A DNA stretch of 26,311 bases from a virus: positions 1 through 26,311 of IMG/VR virus record IMGVR_UViG_3300046675_000241. One strand, 5' to 3'. Under the pieces are notes generated by a model that saw only the letters and a list, made by a program, of their open reading frames with translations, searched no databases and was not told the origin of the DNA. The position numbers and the translations under genes are program-made. This document shows, piece after piece, positions 8,233 through 15,510 of this stretch; within the stretch, counting starts at the first letter, position 1, and every line of letters starts with the position of its first letter.

Positions 8233-8602
8233 CACTAACTAGCTCAATAGCGTAGAACTTATTACCGTCATTGACGGCATCACCAGTTCCGTTACGAAAG
8301 GAAATAAGCCTCTTATGGCAAACCTGGCCCTTCCATTGGTCACAAACTAAGAGGCCATCAGTATTTTCCGAAAGCAATATTGCCGCATGGCTGCGGCCAT
8401 CGGTATGATTGCCATATAATCCATTTGGATCGAAGGTAGCGATGCATGTGCCCGAAGCAAGGTATGAGCCTTTTACTAATTCGCCACACCTCCATTCGCT
8501 CGTATGCGGCAACCCACCGCATTCTCGCACAAGGGCTACGCAATGACCATCAGGAACCACTGTTCCCATATGACGCTCGTAACCCTTGGCGAGATGCGGC
8601 AA
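8219..8602 (-). CDS. BPSL0067-like papain-fold amidase, possible endolysin (127 aa)
   Basis: Motifs match the BPSL0067 family: PDGHCVALVREC (candidate catalytic Cys, near residue 20), HTSEWRCGELVKG, GTCIATFDPNGLYGNHTDGR then SHAAILL (candidate His), then GLLVCDQWKGQVCH. These are NlpC/CHAP-like cysteine peptidases or amidases that cut peptidoglycan cross-links. The start is set at a TTG at 8600-8602, 8 nt after AAGGA and just past the stop of the upstream gene (8614). A longer frame to 8686 would overlap that gene by 73 bp, and an ATG at 8567-8569 is also possible. The adjacent membrane protein suggests a lysis pair. Confidence 0.65.
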   Translation of the reverse strand: MPHLAKGYERHMGTVVPDGHCVALVRECGGLPHTSEWRCGELVKGSYLASGTCIATFDPNGLYGNHTDGRSHAAILLSENTDGLLVCDQWKGQVCHKRLISFRNGTGDAVNDGNKFYAIELVSDVGV

Positions 8603-8613
8603 AATAAGTTTCC

Positions 8614-9132
8614 TTATTTCGGCGCCGGTGCAGGTGGGAGGGGCATTCCCACTTCCAGCGATGGATCGACACAAACGTAGCGCCAACCAATACCAGGAAT
8701 ACCTGCTACGACCCAGAACTTGACGGACGGTAGAGTATTATCGGGCATTCCGCCAGAGCCGCCCGGAAGAGTATTGTCTGGCCCTTCGCCACCAGGCATA
8801 GGTCCACCACCAGGATGTCCCGTGGACGGCAGATCATGTCCTGGACGAGCTGGGCGGCCGGGAGACGGCCAAATAGTTCCCGGTTGCACGGGCAGTGTAT
8901 TATCTGGCCCGATCGGGACAATTGGCCGACCGAAACTGGGTGGTGGCCAAATACCCGGAGGGGGTGCGGGCAAATTCACACCGATAGGCGGCGTTCCCGG
9001 GGGAAGCGAGTTGTCGATACTCCCACCCATATCATGCCCATAACCTGGATCAACCGGCCCTTCCATGCCAGGAAGTTCATTATCCGGATGACCCCGTTCA
9101 CGAACCCGAAGGAAACCACTAACAAATGGCAT
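8614..9132 (-). CDS. Pro/Gly-rich repeat protein with PDN(T/S/E)LP motifs (172 aa)
   Basis: Residues about 15-135 are low-complexity Pro/Gly with the recurring short motif DNELP, DNSLP, DNTLP (at least five copies, several as GPDNTLP or MPDNTLP), spaced by glycine/proline runs. The final 35 residues are different (KFWVVAGIPGIGWRYVCVDP) and look folded. AGGAGAG lies 7 nt upstream of the ATG. It may be an extended structural or adhesion linker on the virion. The repeats are direct observation, the role a guess. Confidence 0.65.
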   Translation of the reverse strand: MPFVSGFLRVRERGHPDNELPGMEGPVDPGYGHDMGGSIDNSLPPGTPPIGVNLPAPPPGIWPPPSFGRPIVPIGPDNTLPVQPGTIWPSPGRPARPGHDLPSTGHPGGGPMPGGEGPDNTLPGGSGGMPDNTLPSVKFWVVAGIPGIGWRYVCVDPSLEVGMPLPPAPAPK

Positions 9133-9167
9133 AAGGCACTCTCCTATAGTTGTTAAGAACGGTTCTA

Positions 9168-9353
9168 CTAATCGGGCAAGTTCTGGGCTTTCAGCAGTTC
9201 TGCCGATGCCACCGCTTGCTGCTCAGGCGTTCCTTTCTTCGCCTCTTCTACGGCCCTATGGGCCTTATTTAGCGCATCACGTTTCTTCTGCGCGTTTGTT
9301 GCCGCCTCTTCCTTGGGCTTCTGCTCTTCCTCAGCCTTTGGGTCTTCAGCCAT
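9168..9353 (-). CDS. Small charged helical protein (61 aa)
   Basis: The product (MAEDPKAEEEQKPKEEAATN..., then KKRDALNKAHRAVEEAKKGT) is almost entirely Ala/Glu/Lys and predicted helical or coiled coil. GGAGA lies about 7 nt before the ATG at 9351-9353, so the upstream ATG at 9383 is rejected. It lies between the beta-helix protein and the Pro/Gly repeat protein. Function unknown. Confidence 0.6.
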   Translation of the reverse strand: MAEDPKAEEEQKPKEEAATNAQKKRDALNKAHRAVEEAKKGTPEQQAVASAELLKAQNLPD

Positions 9354-9364
9354 TACAGTTCTCC

Positions 9365-10360
9365 TTACTGGTGATCGGACCATAGAGTTGCGCTCACTAC
9401 ATTAACATGATGGCCATGTCCATGTCCGTGGCCATGCACGGGCGGAGGTGGGGGCAGAGGTGGAACCGTAGTGCCAAACGTCAACGAAGATGTATCTAAC
9501 GTTGGGCGAGTTGCAAGGTCAGTATTGCCAGAAGCAATTACGTTGCCGAGATTAGAGAGGTTCCAATCTGAGTTATTGGTAAATGATGCCGGCCCTCCCA
9601 ATACGCCATAACCACTAGGATCGTCATTAACGATCGTATTGCCCGTGATGAACATCATCCCGCCGTTGGTATTGCCCTCTTCGCCCCAAGCGAATATCGC
9701 GGGGTTCTGTGTAAACGCACCTTGCTCTATGGTGTTCCCCGTAATGCTAGCATTGCCACCGTTAGGAAGGTCAATACTGTAGCTAGCACTAGCATTGTTA
9801 TCGAATATGCGATTATTCGTGATAGTGTTATCCTGTGCGCGGCTCTTGATTTCATGACCGACCACAGCCTCGTGAACATAACTGTTGCTTATCGAAAACG
9901 ACTTAATGGCGCCAACATAGATGTTATGCGTTGATCCACTGCCATCCCCGTTGAAGGCAAATTCACTATGGTTGATGGTAATGCTACCGTTTGGATCGGC
10001 TGCACCAAGGAGTCCTTCTTGGTTGTTGTGGAAGTAATCGTCGGAGAGCGAAAGCGCACCTCCCTCATAGCGGATCGCAGCGCCATTTCGATCCGATACA
10101 GAAACCCCGCTAATCTCAAACCCATTGATTGCCACATTTAGGCCACTTGCTCCCTCCGTTATCATCGCCTTACCGTTGGTTGGTGAAGTATCTTCGGTCA
10201 TAACCACTTGGCCGCCAATGGCCTGAAGGGTCAGGGACTTCCCGATGGTTAGGAACTGGTCATTATAAGTACCAGCAGCAACGTCAATAGTATCACCACT
10301 GTTAGCCGCATTTATTGCCTGCTGGATGCTCTGACCGACGGCAACATTGATAACTGCCAT
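9365..10360 (-). CDS. Right-handed beta-helix surface protein with His/Gly tail (331 aa)
   Basis: The N-terminus SIQQAINAANSGDTIDVAAG then TYNDQFLTIGKSLTLQAIGG is the usual entry to a parallel beta-helix. It is followed by many Asn-rich turns (ITGNTIEQGAF, MMFITGNTIVND, DNTITNNRIFDNNAS). Such folds occur in phage tailspikes, depolymerases and pectate-lyase-like enzymes; no active-site motif can be assigned. After a polyproline stretch (PPLPPPPPVHG) the C-terminus has alternating His-Gly (HGHGHGHGHH), a possible metal-binding tail. An AAAGG ribosome binding site precedes the ATG. It comes straight after a terminator and may need read-through or its own promoter. Confidence 0.72.
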   Translation of the reverse strand: MAVINVAVGQSIQQAINAANSGDTIDVAAGTYNDQFLTIGKSLTLQAIGGQVVMTEDTSPTNGKAMITEGASGLNVAINGFEISGVSVSDRNGAAIRYEGGALSLSDDYFHNNQEGLLGAADPNGSITINHSEFAFNGDGSGSTHNIYVGAIKSFSISNSYVHEAVVGHEIKSRAQDNTITNNRIFDNNASASYSIDLPNGGNASITGNTIEQGAFTQNPAIFAWGEEGNTNGGMMFITGNTIVNDDPSGYGVLGGPASFTNNSDWNLSNLGNVIASGNTDLATRPTLDTSSLTFGTTVPPLPPPPPVHGHGHGHGHHVNVVSATLWSDHQ

Positions 10361-10372
10361 CTCAGGCCTTTC

Positions 10373-10399
10373 TCAAAAGAAAAGGCCCCGAAGGGCCTT
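10373..10399 (-). terminator. Rho-independent terminator after the PEP-CTERM genes
   Basis: In minus-strand RNA this is AAGGCCC-UUCG-GGGCCUU followed by a U-rich tract (TTTTCTTTT): a 7-bp stem closed by a UUCG tetraloop. It lies 30 bp beyond the stop of the second PEP-CTERM gene and about 12 bp before the start of the beta-helix gene. Confidence 0.82.
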
Positions 10400-10429
10400 A
10401 AGTTTCACTCCCAAACGAGAAGAAAGAGA

Positions 10430-11173
10430 CTAGCTAGTCTTGCGTCTCCCGAACGCAACTGTTCCAAGCAAACCGAGGCCTAAGAGGGCAATTGACATCG
10501 GCTCTGGTGTCGCTACGATCACCGGATTTATCACACAATCCGGACACGATGTGTTAATCGGAATATCTTCCGACACGAGACTGTAGTTTTGCTGAGTACC
10601 GACCCAGTTGATCTTCAGGGCGGTGCTATAGTTTGCCCAAGAGTCACCCGGCAACAGCGTTGCTTCGAATCCAATCACGATCGGCGTAGTGCCGAGTAGC
10701 GCCGTAGGAATAATCTGGGGATTGGAGTTCTGGTCAATCGCTGTATTGTCGAAGCAGAAGAAATTCCCGGTGCTATTGCAGCCGGTTGAGTTCAATCCGC
10801 CGTTCTTGAACACCCAATTACTCGGATTATTCACCAACGTACCGTCGAAGATAGTCCCGACCACAACACCCGTTGCGGGCGAGTTAGTCTTATTGTTCAC
10901 GAGATTAAACGCAAAGGCATCAATGCCAGTGCGGCCACCACGTGTGTCGGTGCCTGAGTTCTGGCCCGTGATAAGTAAGGCGAATTGCTCCGTCAGCGGA
11001 TCGGCTGTTGCTTGCGCTTCAAGAGTATAGGTAAGGCCTTCGCAAGCCCCGTTTGGCGCCGGTGCACCGCAAGTCCCAGCAGCATTAGAGATCGAGATTA
11101 GCGCAGCATATGCTGGGACGGTGAAGTACATGGCACCAGCAACAACCGCCGTAGTCATTAGTAACTTTTTCAT
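10430..11173 (-). CDS. PEP-CTERM sorting-domain protein (247 aa)
   Basis: It has a signal peptide MKKLLMTTAVVAGAMYFTVP ending AYA, a beta-rich secreted body with several Cys (TCGAPAPNGAC, STGCNSTGNFFC, TSCPDC), and a C-terminal TPEPMSIALLGLGLLG helix followed by FGRRKTS. That is the complete PEP-CTERM tripartite signal (PEP, TM helix, basic end) recognised by exosortase in Gram-negative bacteria. The protein would be exported and processed by the host envelope machinery. AAGGA lies 10 nt before the ATG. It follows a second such gene with 39 bp between, and a strong terminator follows. The presence of such a protein in a phage structural region is unusual. Confidence 0.85.
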   Translation of the reverse strand: MKKLLMTTAVVAGAMYFTVPAYAALISISNAAGTCGAPAPNGACEGLTYTLEAQATADPLTEQFALLITGQNSGTDTRGGRTGIDAFAFNLVNNKTNSPATGVVVGTIFDGTLVNNPSNWVFKNGGLNSTGCNSTGNFFCFDNTAIDQNSNPQIIPTALLGTTPIVIGFEATLLPGDSWANYSTALKINWVGTQQNYSLVSEDIPINTSCPDCVINPVIVATPEPMSIALLGLGLLGTVAFGRRKTS

Positions 11174-11212
11174 TTTGGTGTGTCCTTTGCGTTTCCCAAG
11201 TTTATATTGTTG

Positions 11213-11860
11213 TTAGTAGCTTCTGCGGCGGTGGGCAACCATGCCAATGCCGAGAAGACCCAGGCCAAGAATGCCGAGAGACGCCGGTTCAGACGCTGCA
11301 ACGGCGTTAGACGACACATCGCCAGTAAATGATGCATCGAATGCACCAATGGTCGATCCGTCAATGACTAGTGGTGTCGAGAAATTGACGAACGTCAGGT
11401 TGAACGAGCTCGGCGGTAAGAGTTCACCGGCCGGAATAACATTCGAAGATAACGTAAGGTTTTCTGGCGGGTTACTGACCTGAACGGTCAGGCCGGGGCC
11501 ACCAGCAGCACCGAAGGCGGCATCGGTAAATGTGCCCGAGAGGAAGTTGCCGCCGCAGCCGGCGACGGAACTGACGCAGAAGCTGCCGCTGTAGTGCTGG
11601 ACGATTTCACCGGAGATATTCACGGCGCTGTCGATCGACGTTGCGGAGAGTTCGAACGATGCCCCGGCAACATTGAACAACCCACCACCAAGTGTAACTA
11701 GCGTTCCTGCGGCGACACTGATATTCGTCACCGCGCCGTCGTCAGTTGCCACCACGGTATTATTCAGGCTCTCCTGCGAGAAGCCCGTTAGCAGCGTGGC
11801 ATTCGCGGGCACTGTGGCGAGGGCTAAGAGGCCGGCTGTAGCATAGAGTAGCTTCTTCAT
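11213..11860 (-). CDS. PEP-CTERM-like secreted protein (215 aa)
   Basis: The signal peptide is MKKLLYATAGLLALATVPAN-A, followed by a Ser/Thr/Val-rich beta body with one Cys pair (GSFCVSSVAGCGGNF), then SEPASLGILGLGLLGIGMV and a basic end (AHRRRSY). The PEP box is the SEPAS variant. The signal peptide start and C-terminal anchor resemble the neighbouring PEP-CTERM protein, but the bodies differ, so the two are a tandem set rather than recent copies. AGGGG lies 7 nt before the ATG; the gene begins 10 bp after the TerL stop. Host cell-surface modification or biofilm matrix are possible roles. Confidence 0.82.
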   Translation of the reverse strand: MKKLLYATAGLLALATVPANATLLTGFSQESLNNTVVATDDGAVTNISVAAGTLVTLGGGLFNVAGASFELSATSIDSAVNISGEIVQHYSGSFCVSSVAGCGGNFLSGTFTDAAFGAAGGPGLTVQVSNPPENLTLSSNVIPAGELLPPSSFNLTFVNFSTPLVIDGSTIGAFDASFTGDVSSNAVAASEPASLGILGLGLLGIGMVAHRRRSY

Positions 11861-11869
11861 TTGTTTCCC

Positions 11870-13363
11870 CTATATTAGAGTTGCAACTAAGGCACGATGA
11901 GGAGAATTGCTCCGTCCTGCACATGCGTTGTGCCAGAACAATTCCCCATCCGTTACGCGACTACCGCCGGTAACGGCCTTTCCGCAGGAGACACATACAC
12001 GCCTCATTTGCGGAAGGGTCTGGGCCACGACTTCGTTATAGAGTTCCTCTAACTCATTCGCCGTGATATTATCGACCGCTAGGTCTGGCTCATCTCGCCA
12101 AGGGCGATTGTTAATCAAAGGAAGAGCTGCTTCCTTCTCTCGCAGAGCTGTCGAAACCCCGGCATAGTACTTCATGATATTCTCGCCTGGGGCAACTTCG
12201 GTCCACATCTGCCGAGCAAGGGCCAGCGAACATACACAATCGTCGTTATGCCCCTCTGGCGCACTATACCTAATGCCAGTCCGGGCAACGACATATTCAA
12301 ACATTTCGAGTTCCTGGGCAATCGGACCCTGCGGAAAAGCAATCTCTCTCGACTGGATACTGACGGCAAGACCTTCCATAAGCTTCTGCTTGGATGTCGA
12401 GCTGAAATGGAAACCGATGAAGTTCCCGTGTTCGTGTTGTAGTTCCTCAAGGACCGGATCTCCAACGCCGGTCGAGTCAACCAACGCAGGCGTGTCCTCT
12501 CCGACAATACCCCACACCCGGCGAATGCTCTGACGCCACGGCAAGCCACGCCAGCGGTGAAAGGCAGCCACTTGGCCATGTTCATTCAATCCGACGGTGA
12601 CAAAGAAATCCTGACTCTTCGCCAAATCTATGCCCCAAGCAACAACCGGGCCAGGCCCCAGATCACCAATAGTGCAAGCCCGAATATGATCGAGACCAAA
12701 AGGATTTCCCGTGTCATCCCCTGGTTCGGCATAATAGAGTTCCCTAAAGATATTCTCAGGAAGGTCTCTCTTTGCTTCGTCTATTTCTTCACTATCAAGC
12801 ACCCCGGCACTTACGGCATCATCAGCAGTGATCTTGGCGTAGTGCATCCCTTTGTGTTCGCCACTCTCAGCGCGGCGAGCCAAATTATAGAACCAATTCT
12901 TGCGCCCCTTTACATTGCCGATGATGCGGATAGGGCCTCTGGTTGCAGTCAGTGTCGATCTGACGGCATACCATGCGTCTTCTTTGACACGAGAGGCTTC
13001 GTCAATGATTGCCGCATAGACATCCTCTCCGTAGAGAGAGTCTGCGTTATCGCCCGACTTAAACCATATCCACGTTCCGGCCATCGTATGGATACGCGGA
13101 GTTGGCGTGTCGAAGGCGGTGAAACTTCCGGGTGTTAGCCCCATCTTAATTCGGCGATACGCTATCTCGGCCTGATTATACCCTGGGGCTACCCACCAAT
13201 AGTTATGGCCCGTGCTGCCACCTAGGGCCTGTTCGACGATCCAAGCGATACTTCCGACGGTTTTGCCCGATTTGGTCGAGGCTTCGATGAGCGCAAGTCT
13301 CTCTGGGCAGAATATTGCCTCAAGCTGCTTAGGATATAAGTAGGGTCTTGTAAACTCGGCCAG
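11870..13363 (-). CDS. terL: Terminase large subunit, TerL (497 aa)
   Basis: Walker A is ASTKSGKT (about 28-35) and Walker B IIDEAS (about 119-124). Next come the RATR-like/motor segment STLTATRGPIRIIGNVKGRK and a nuclease domain with DLAKSQD, LVDSTGVGDPV and HNDDCVCSLALARQ as the three acidic sites. It cuts and pumps DNA into the prohead. The frame continues upstream of the ATG at 13144 through Walker A to a stop at 13379-13381, with no ATG, GTG or TTG. The best start is CTG at 13361-13363, 8 nt after AAGGA, giving an N-terminus (AEFTRPYLYPKQ) of normal family length. The C-terminus carries an extra zinc motif, C-x2-C-x17-H-x2-C. Confidence 0.88.
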   Translation of the reverse strand: MAEFTRPYLYPKQLEAIFCPERLALIEASTKSGKTVGSIAWIVEQALGGSTGHNYWWVAPGYNQAEIAYRRIKMGLTPGSFTAFDTPTPRIHTMAGTWIWFKSGDNADSLYGEDVYAAIIDEASRVKEDAWYAVRSTLTATRGPIRIIGNVKGRKNWFYNLARRAESGEHKGMHYAKITADDAVSAGVLDSEEIDEAKRDLPENIFRELYYAEPGDDTGNPFGLDHIRACTIGDLGPGPVVAWGIDLAKSQDFFVTVGLNEHGQVAAFHRWRGLPWRQSIRRVWGIVGEDTPALVDSTGVGDPVLEELQHEHGNFIGFHFSSTSKQKLMEGLAVSIQSREIAFPQGPIAQELEMFEYVVARTGIRYSAPEGHNDDCVCSLALARQMWTEVAPGENIMKYYAGVSTALREKEAALPLINNRPWRDEPDLAVDNITANELEELYNEVVAQTLPQMRRVCVSCGKAVTGGSRVTDGELFWHNACAGRSNSPHRALVATLI

Positions 13364-13396
13364 TTGTTTGTTCCTTACCTAGCACCGGGAAAAATA

Positions 13397-13571
13397 GAGC
13401 CGTGACCAGTGCCGTTCCTGTGGGAGAAATACCTGGCCACGACTCTAAGGAGAGGAAACAAAGTAAACACCGAAACCCCCGACCCGGCATAACCGGGCGA
13501 ACCATAGGGCACGAGCACGGAAGGAACCGAAAGCTGAATGCCCTATGATGAGGCAGAGGGTGAAGGCTTTC
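13397..13571 (-). ncRNA. Structured RNA segment between DUF6362 and TerL
   Basis: There is no credible coding in this ~200-nt gap. On the minus strand it can fold into a 13-bp stem (13433-13445 with 13397-13409; both arm differences are G-U pairs in minus RNA but C-A mismatches in plus RNA), a CCCGG-TTATG-CCGGG hairpin (13483-13497), and a 9-bp stem CATAGGGCA / TGCCCTATG (13503-13511 with 13539-13547). A 6-bp pairing GAAAGC / GCTTTC (13566-13571 with 13529-13534) crosses the last stem as a pseudoknot. It could be a leader controlling TerL, a processed RNA, or packaging-related. No known RNA family recognised. Confidence 0.5.
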
Positions 13572-13581
13572 TGAGGCAAGG

Positions 13582-14049
13582 TCAAGGGTTTGATCCCAGG
13601 TTTGTGAAGGATTGGATAAACGCATCTACCTTATCTTGCGAAACGTTTCGCTGAATATCCTTCAGGCCAAGGACATGGTGACGGACGACTTGGTACTTCG
13701 ACGTGTGGAGCATGAAGGCAAGTTTGGTCCAAGAATATAAGTAACGATTCGATATGGGTGTTACCAAGGCTCTAGCATTCACTATCCGACGGCGAGTAAT
13801 GTCCTGTATTAAACCTGGGAGAAGTAGTATTTCGTCCATTAGTTCTATTTCAAACCGATTGGGTATTGCCGCCCGGAGTCGTTCACCAGTATATCCATAT
13901 GCCTCTCTATGGTCCTGGGCAAACTCGGGCCAAGAGACATGAGGCTCTTTGGGAAGTGGCGAAGAGATTTGCAAAGACAGGAGGCGACTGCCTGCCCACT
14001 CGAGCCATTCCTTGATTTCCTCTACGGGGACTATAACACCCTGCCCCAT
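13582..14049 (-). CDS. DUF6362-like protein (155 aa)
   Basis: The core motifs VSWPEFAQDHREAYGYTGER then LRAAIPNRFEIELMDEIL and DITRRRIVNARAL match DUF6362, a phage family usually found beside terminase genes. The last third (SWTKLAFMLHTSKYQVVRHH) looks like a helix-turn-helix, so DNA binding is possible. The ATG at 14047-14049 overlaps the end of the methyltransferase-like gene by 19 bp. The gene is followed by the structured 200-nt gap and TerL. It might serve as a terminase partner or regulator; this is inferred from context. Confidence 0.65.
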   Translation of the reverse strand: MGQGVIVPVEEIKEWLEWAGSRLLSLQISSPLPKEPHVSWPEFAQDHREAYGYTGERLRAAIPNRFEIELMDEILLLPGLIQDITRRRIVNARALVTPISNRYLYSWTKLAFMLHTSKYQVVRHHVLGLKDIQRNVSQDKVDAFIQSFTNLGSNP

Positions 14050-14594
14050 TGTTCGGCCATAGCTTTGGCAACCCCAGGGTATGTCCGACTGCGCTCTTTG
14101 GGCCTATTCCGATGCTGTGACATCTCATATGCCATAGAGCCGAAGGCGATAGTGGGGTTTGTCGGGCGAAGCAGCGGTAGGTTCTTAAGCCAAAGGCAGG
14201 TGCTCTTATTAACATCATGCCCAAACCACCACGGCTGAATGATCTGATTTGGTTTCCGTAGGCGAGTGCTAATGATAGAAACGGGATTCTCTATCGCAAT
14301 ATGCTTTATTGGGGCGTTCATTAGGTCACGAACAAGTTGTAAAGCAAATTCTAGTTTATCCCCTTTCTTCTCAAACAACCAAGCGCCAGAGACTGCTAGA
14401 TCCGTACACGGCGGATGGGCAATTAGTAAGTCCCAATGGCCCCGACAGGCGACATTCAGCACATCGTCTTCTATATGTTGGCCCGCTATTTCACTAGGTT
14501 CATAATCAACGCTCCATGCGTCGAAGCCAAGGCGAGCGAATGCCTCTCTAATGGTGCCACTAAATTCACACCCAATAAGGACTCGCTTTACCAC
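14031..14594 (-). CDS. Phage DNA cytosine-methyltransferase-like protein (187 aa)
   Basis: The start MVKRVLIGCEFSGTIREAFA is a SAM-binding motif I (GCEFSG). It is followed by the acidic loop (WSVDYEPSE) and the catalytic-type motif LLIAHPPCTDLAVSGAW (PPC), then HIAIENPVS (ENP), QPWWFGHDVNKSTCLWLKNL and KERSRTYPGVAKAMAEQWG. This set is typical of short phage DNA methylases related to C5-cytosine enzymes; the protein is shorter than full Dcm-type enzymes. GTG at 14592-14594 is preferred because motif I then starts normally; an upstream GTG at 14616-14618 is possible. It may protect phage DNA from host restriction. Neighbours include a nuclease. Confidence 0.72.
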   Translation of the reverse strand: MVKRVLIGCEFSGTIREAFARLGFDAWSVDYEPSEIAGQHIEDDVLNVACRGHWDLLIAHPPCTDLAVSGAWLFEKKGDKLEFALQLVRDLMNAPIKHIAIENPVSIISTRLRKPNQIIQPWWFGHDVNKSTCLWLKNLPLLRPTNPTIAFGSMAYEMSQHRNRPKERSRTYPGVAKAMAEQWGRVL

Positions 14595-15004
14595 AAGAGA
14601 TGTCCATTGTTTGGCCACTGTAGCAAGTGATAGGGCGAACTAAGGGCGGCACTAACAGTGTGCGAAGCAGGGGGACTCTCGGAAGTAACATTTCGACATA
14701 TGACTAGGGGTGTTGTCATTAGACCGAATGCGGCGGCGACGACGGGGGTATATAACGCATTTAGCTTCTCAACCGCTACTTCGACCCAAGAGAGTTTGAC
14801 CTCTACGATGATAATATAATCGTTGTGCCAGACGAGATAATCCGGACAGCAATTCCCCGGTCCAAACGAGTCCCGATAGGTCAGCCACGGATTATGCTCT
14901 ATCTTAATAAACTTATCCTGCCCTATGTGGCGATGGAGTTCCTTCCCAATTCGCCTCTCGTACCTTAGACCCATCTTTTGGGCCGTGGAGGTTGCTTTTG
15001 GCAA
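14588..15004 (-). CDS. PD-(D/E)XK nuclease-like protein (138 aa)
   Basis: The core GNCCPDYLVWHND then IIIVEVKLSWVEVAVEKLNA carries the PD...ExK active-site signature, preceded by an N-terminal helix (MGLRYERRIGKELHRHI) as in many small phage nucleases. The start is TTG at 15002-15004, with AGG about 8 nt upstream; an internal ATG ten codons later is an alternative. It overlaps the methylase-like gene by 7 bp. Candidate roles are recombination or junction resolution, or nucleolytic host takeover. Confidence 0.65.
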   Translation of the reverse strand: MPKATSTAQKMGLRYERRIGKELHRHIGQDKFIKIEHNPWLTYRDSFGPGNCCPDYLVWHNDYIIIVEVKLSWVEVAVEKLNALYTPVVAAAFGLMTTPLVICRNVTSESPPASHTVSAALSSPYHLLQWPNNGHLLW

Positions 15005-15062
15005 TATTATGCCTGCGCGAGAGCGTTCGGCGCGAATAAGCCCGGCAACTATGCGAAAGTCG

Positions 15063-15254
15063 TTAATTGCTTTCGCCCACTGCTAGCTTTAGGTGCTCTA
15101 AGGCGTCTGCACACAGAACGGCGTATCCGTAGTTCGTCGCCGCCTTGTCACCGGCTCCTTTCGCCTTATGGTGTTCCGCATAACTAGTAAACTGTTTCTC
15201 AGCCCTATCTAAGGCCGACATGGCTTTCTCAATTGCATCGTCCATTAGGGTCAT
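15063..15254 (-). CDS. Small helical phage hypothetical protein (63 aa)
   Basis: The product (MTLMDDAIEKAMSALDRAEK, then FTSYAEHHKAKGAGDKAATN) is a predicted helical hairpin with a YAEHHKAKG segment similar to that in small phage proteins of unknown function. GGAG lies 7 nt before the ATG at 15252-15254. It lies between the nuclease and the zinc-binding gene. No function assigned. Confidence 0.65.
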   Translation of the reverse strand: MTLMDDAIEKAMSALDRAEKQFTSYAEHHKAKGAGDKAATNYGYAVLCADALEHLKLAVGESN

Positions 15255-15263
15255 GACCGTCTC

Positions 15264-15494
15264 CTACGCATCAACCTGCCCTTCACGTTTCTCTACCAGC
15301 CTCTTCGTTTCCGCTTCGTAGATACGCCGGATTTCGGCTTCCGGCAGGCCACCCCACTCACGGAGCTGCTCACACATGAAGCGTAGCTGTGTCTCGGTGA
15401 CTTTCAAAGGCGGCAATGGGCATCCAGGCATAGAGCAATGGTGCGTTCCCTCCGCGCCACATTTTCGGCAAATGGTTGTGGTTTCGTTGTTCAT
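15264..15494 (-). CDS. Small zinc-binding protein (76 aa)
   Basis: The product begins MNNETTTICRKCGAEGTHHC and continues SMPGCPLPP, giving four Cys/His groups (CRKCG, HHC, PGC) that suggest a zinc ribbon. It then has a helical Glu/Arg-rich tail (LRFMCEQLREWGGLPEAEIR). The ATG at 15492-15494 is supported by AAGGAA 7 nt upstream, so the longer reading to 15650 is rejected. The ribosome binding site begins right after the pseudoknot at 15511-15572, so translation could be controlled by it. Confidence 0.62.
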   Translation of the reverse strand: MNNETTTICRKCGAEGTHHCSMPGCPLPPLKVTETQLRFMCEQLREWGGLPEAEIRRIYEAETKRLVEKREGQVDA

Positions 15495-15510
15495 AGTTGT
15501 TTCCTTTAGG

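Noticed and set aside
12557-13138. 193-aa plus-strand ORF
   Set aside because: Antisense to the TerL motor domain; no ribosome binding site and no recognisable motif.
13382-13581. Group I or II intron interrupting TerL
   Set aside because: The TerL N-terminus is complete downstream of the gap, no 5' exon is visible upstream, and typical intron core motifs could not be recognised.
13585-13612. tRNA-like T-arm (GGGTTTGATCCC)
   Set aside because: No acceptor, anticodon or D arm could be fitted around it; it is the coding end of the DUF6362 gene.
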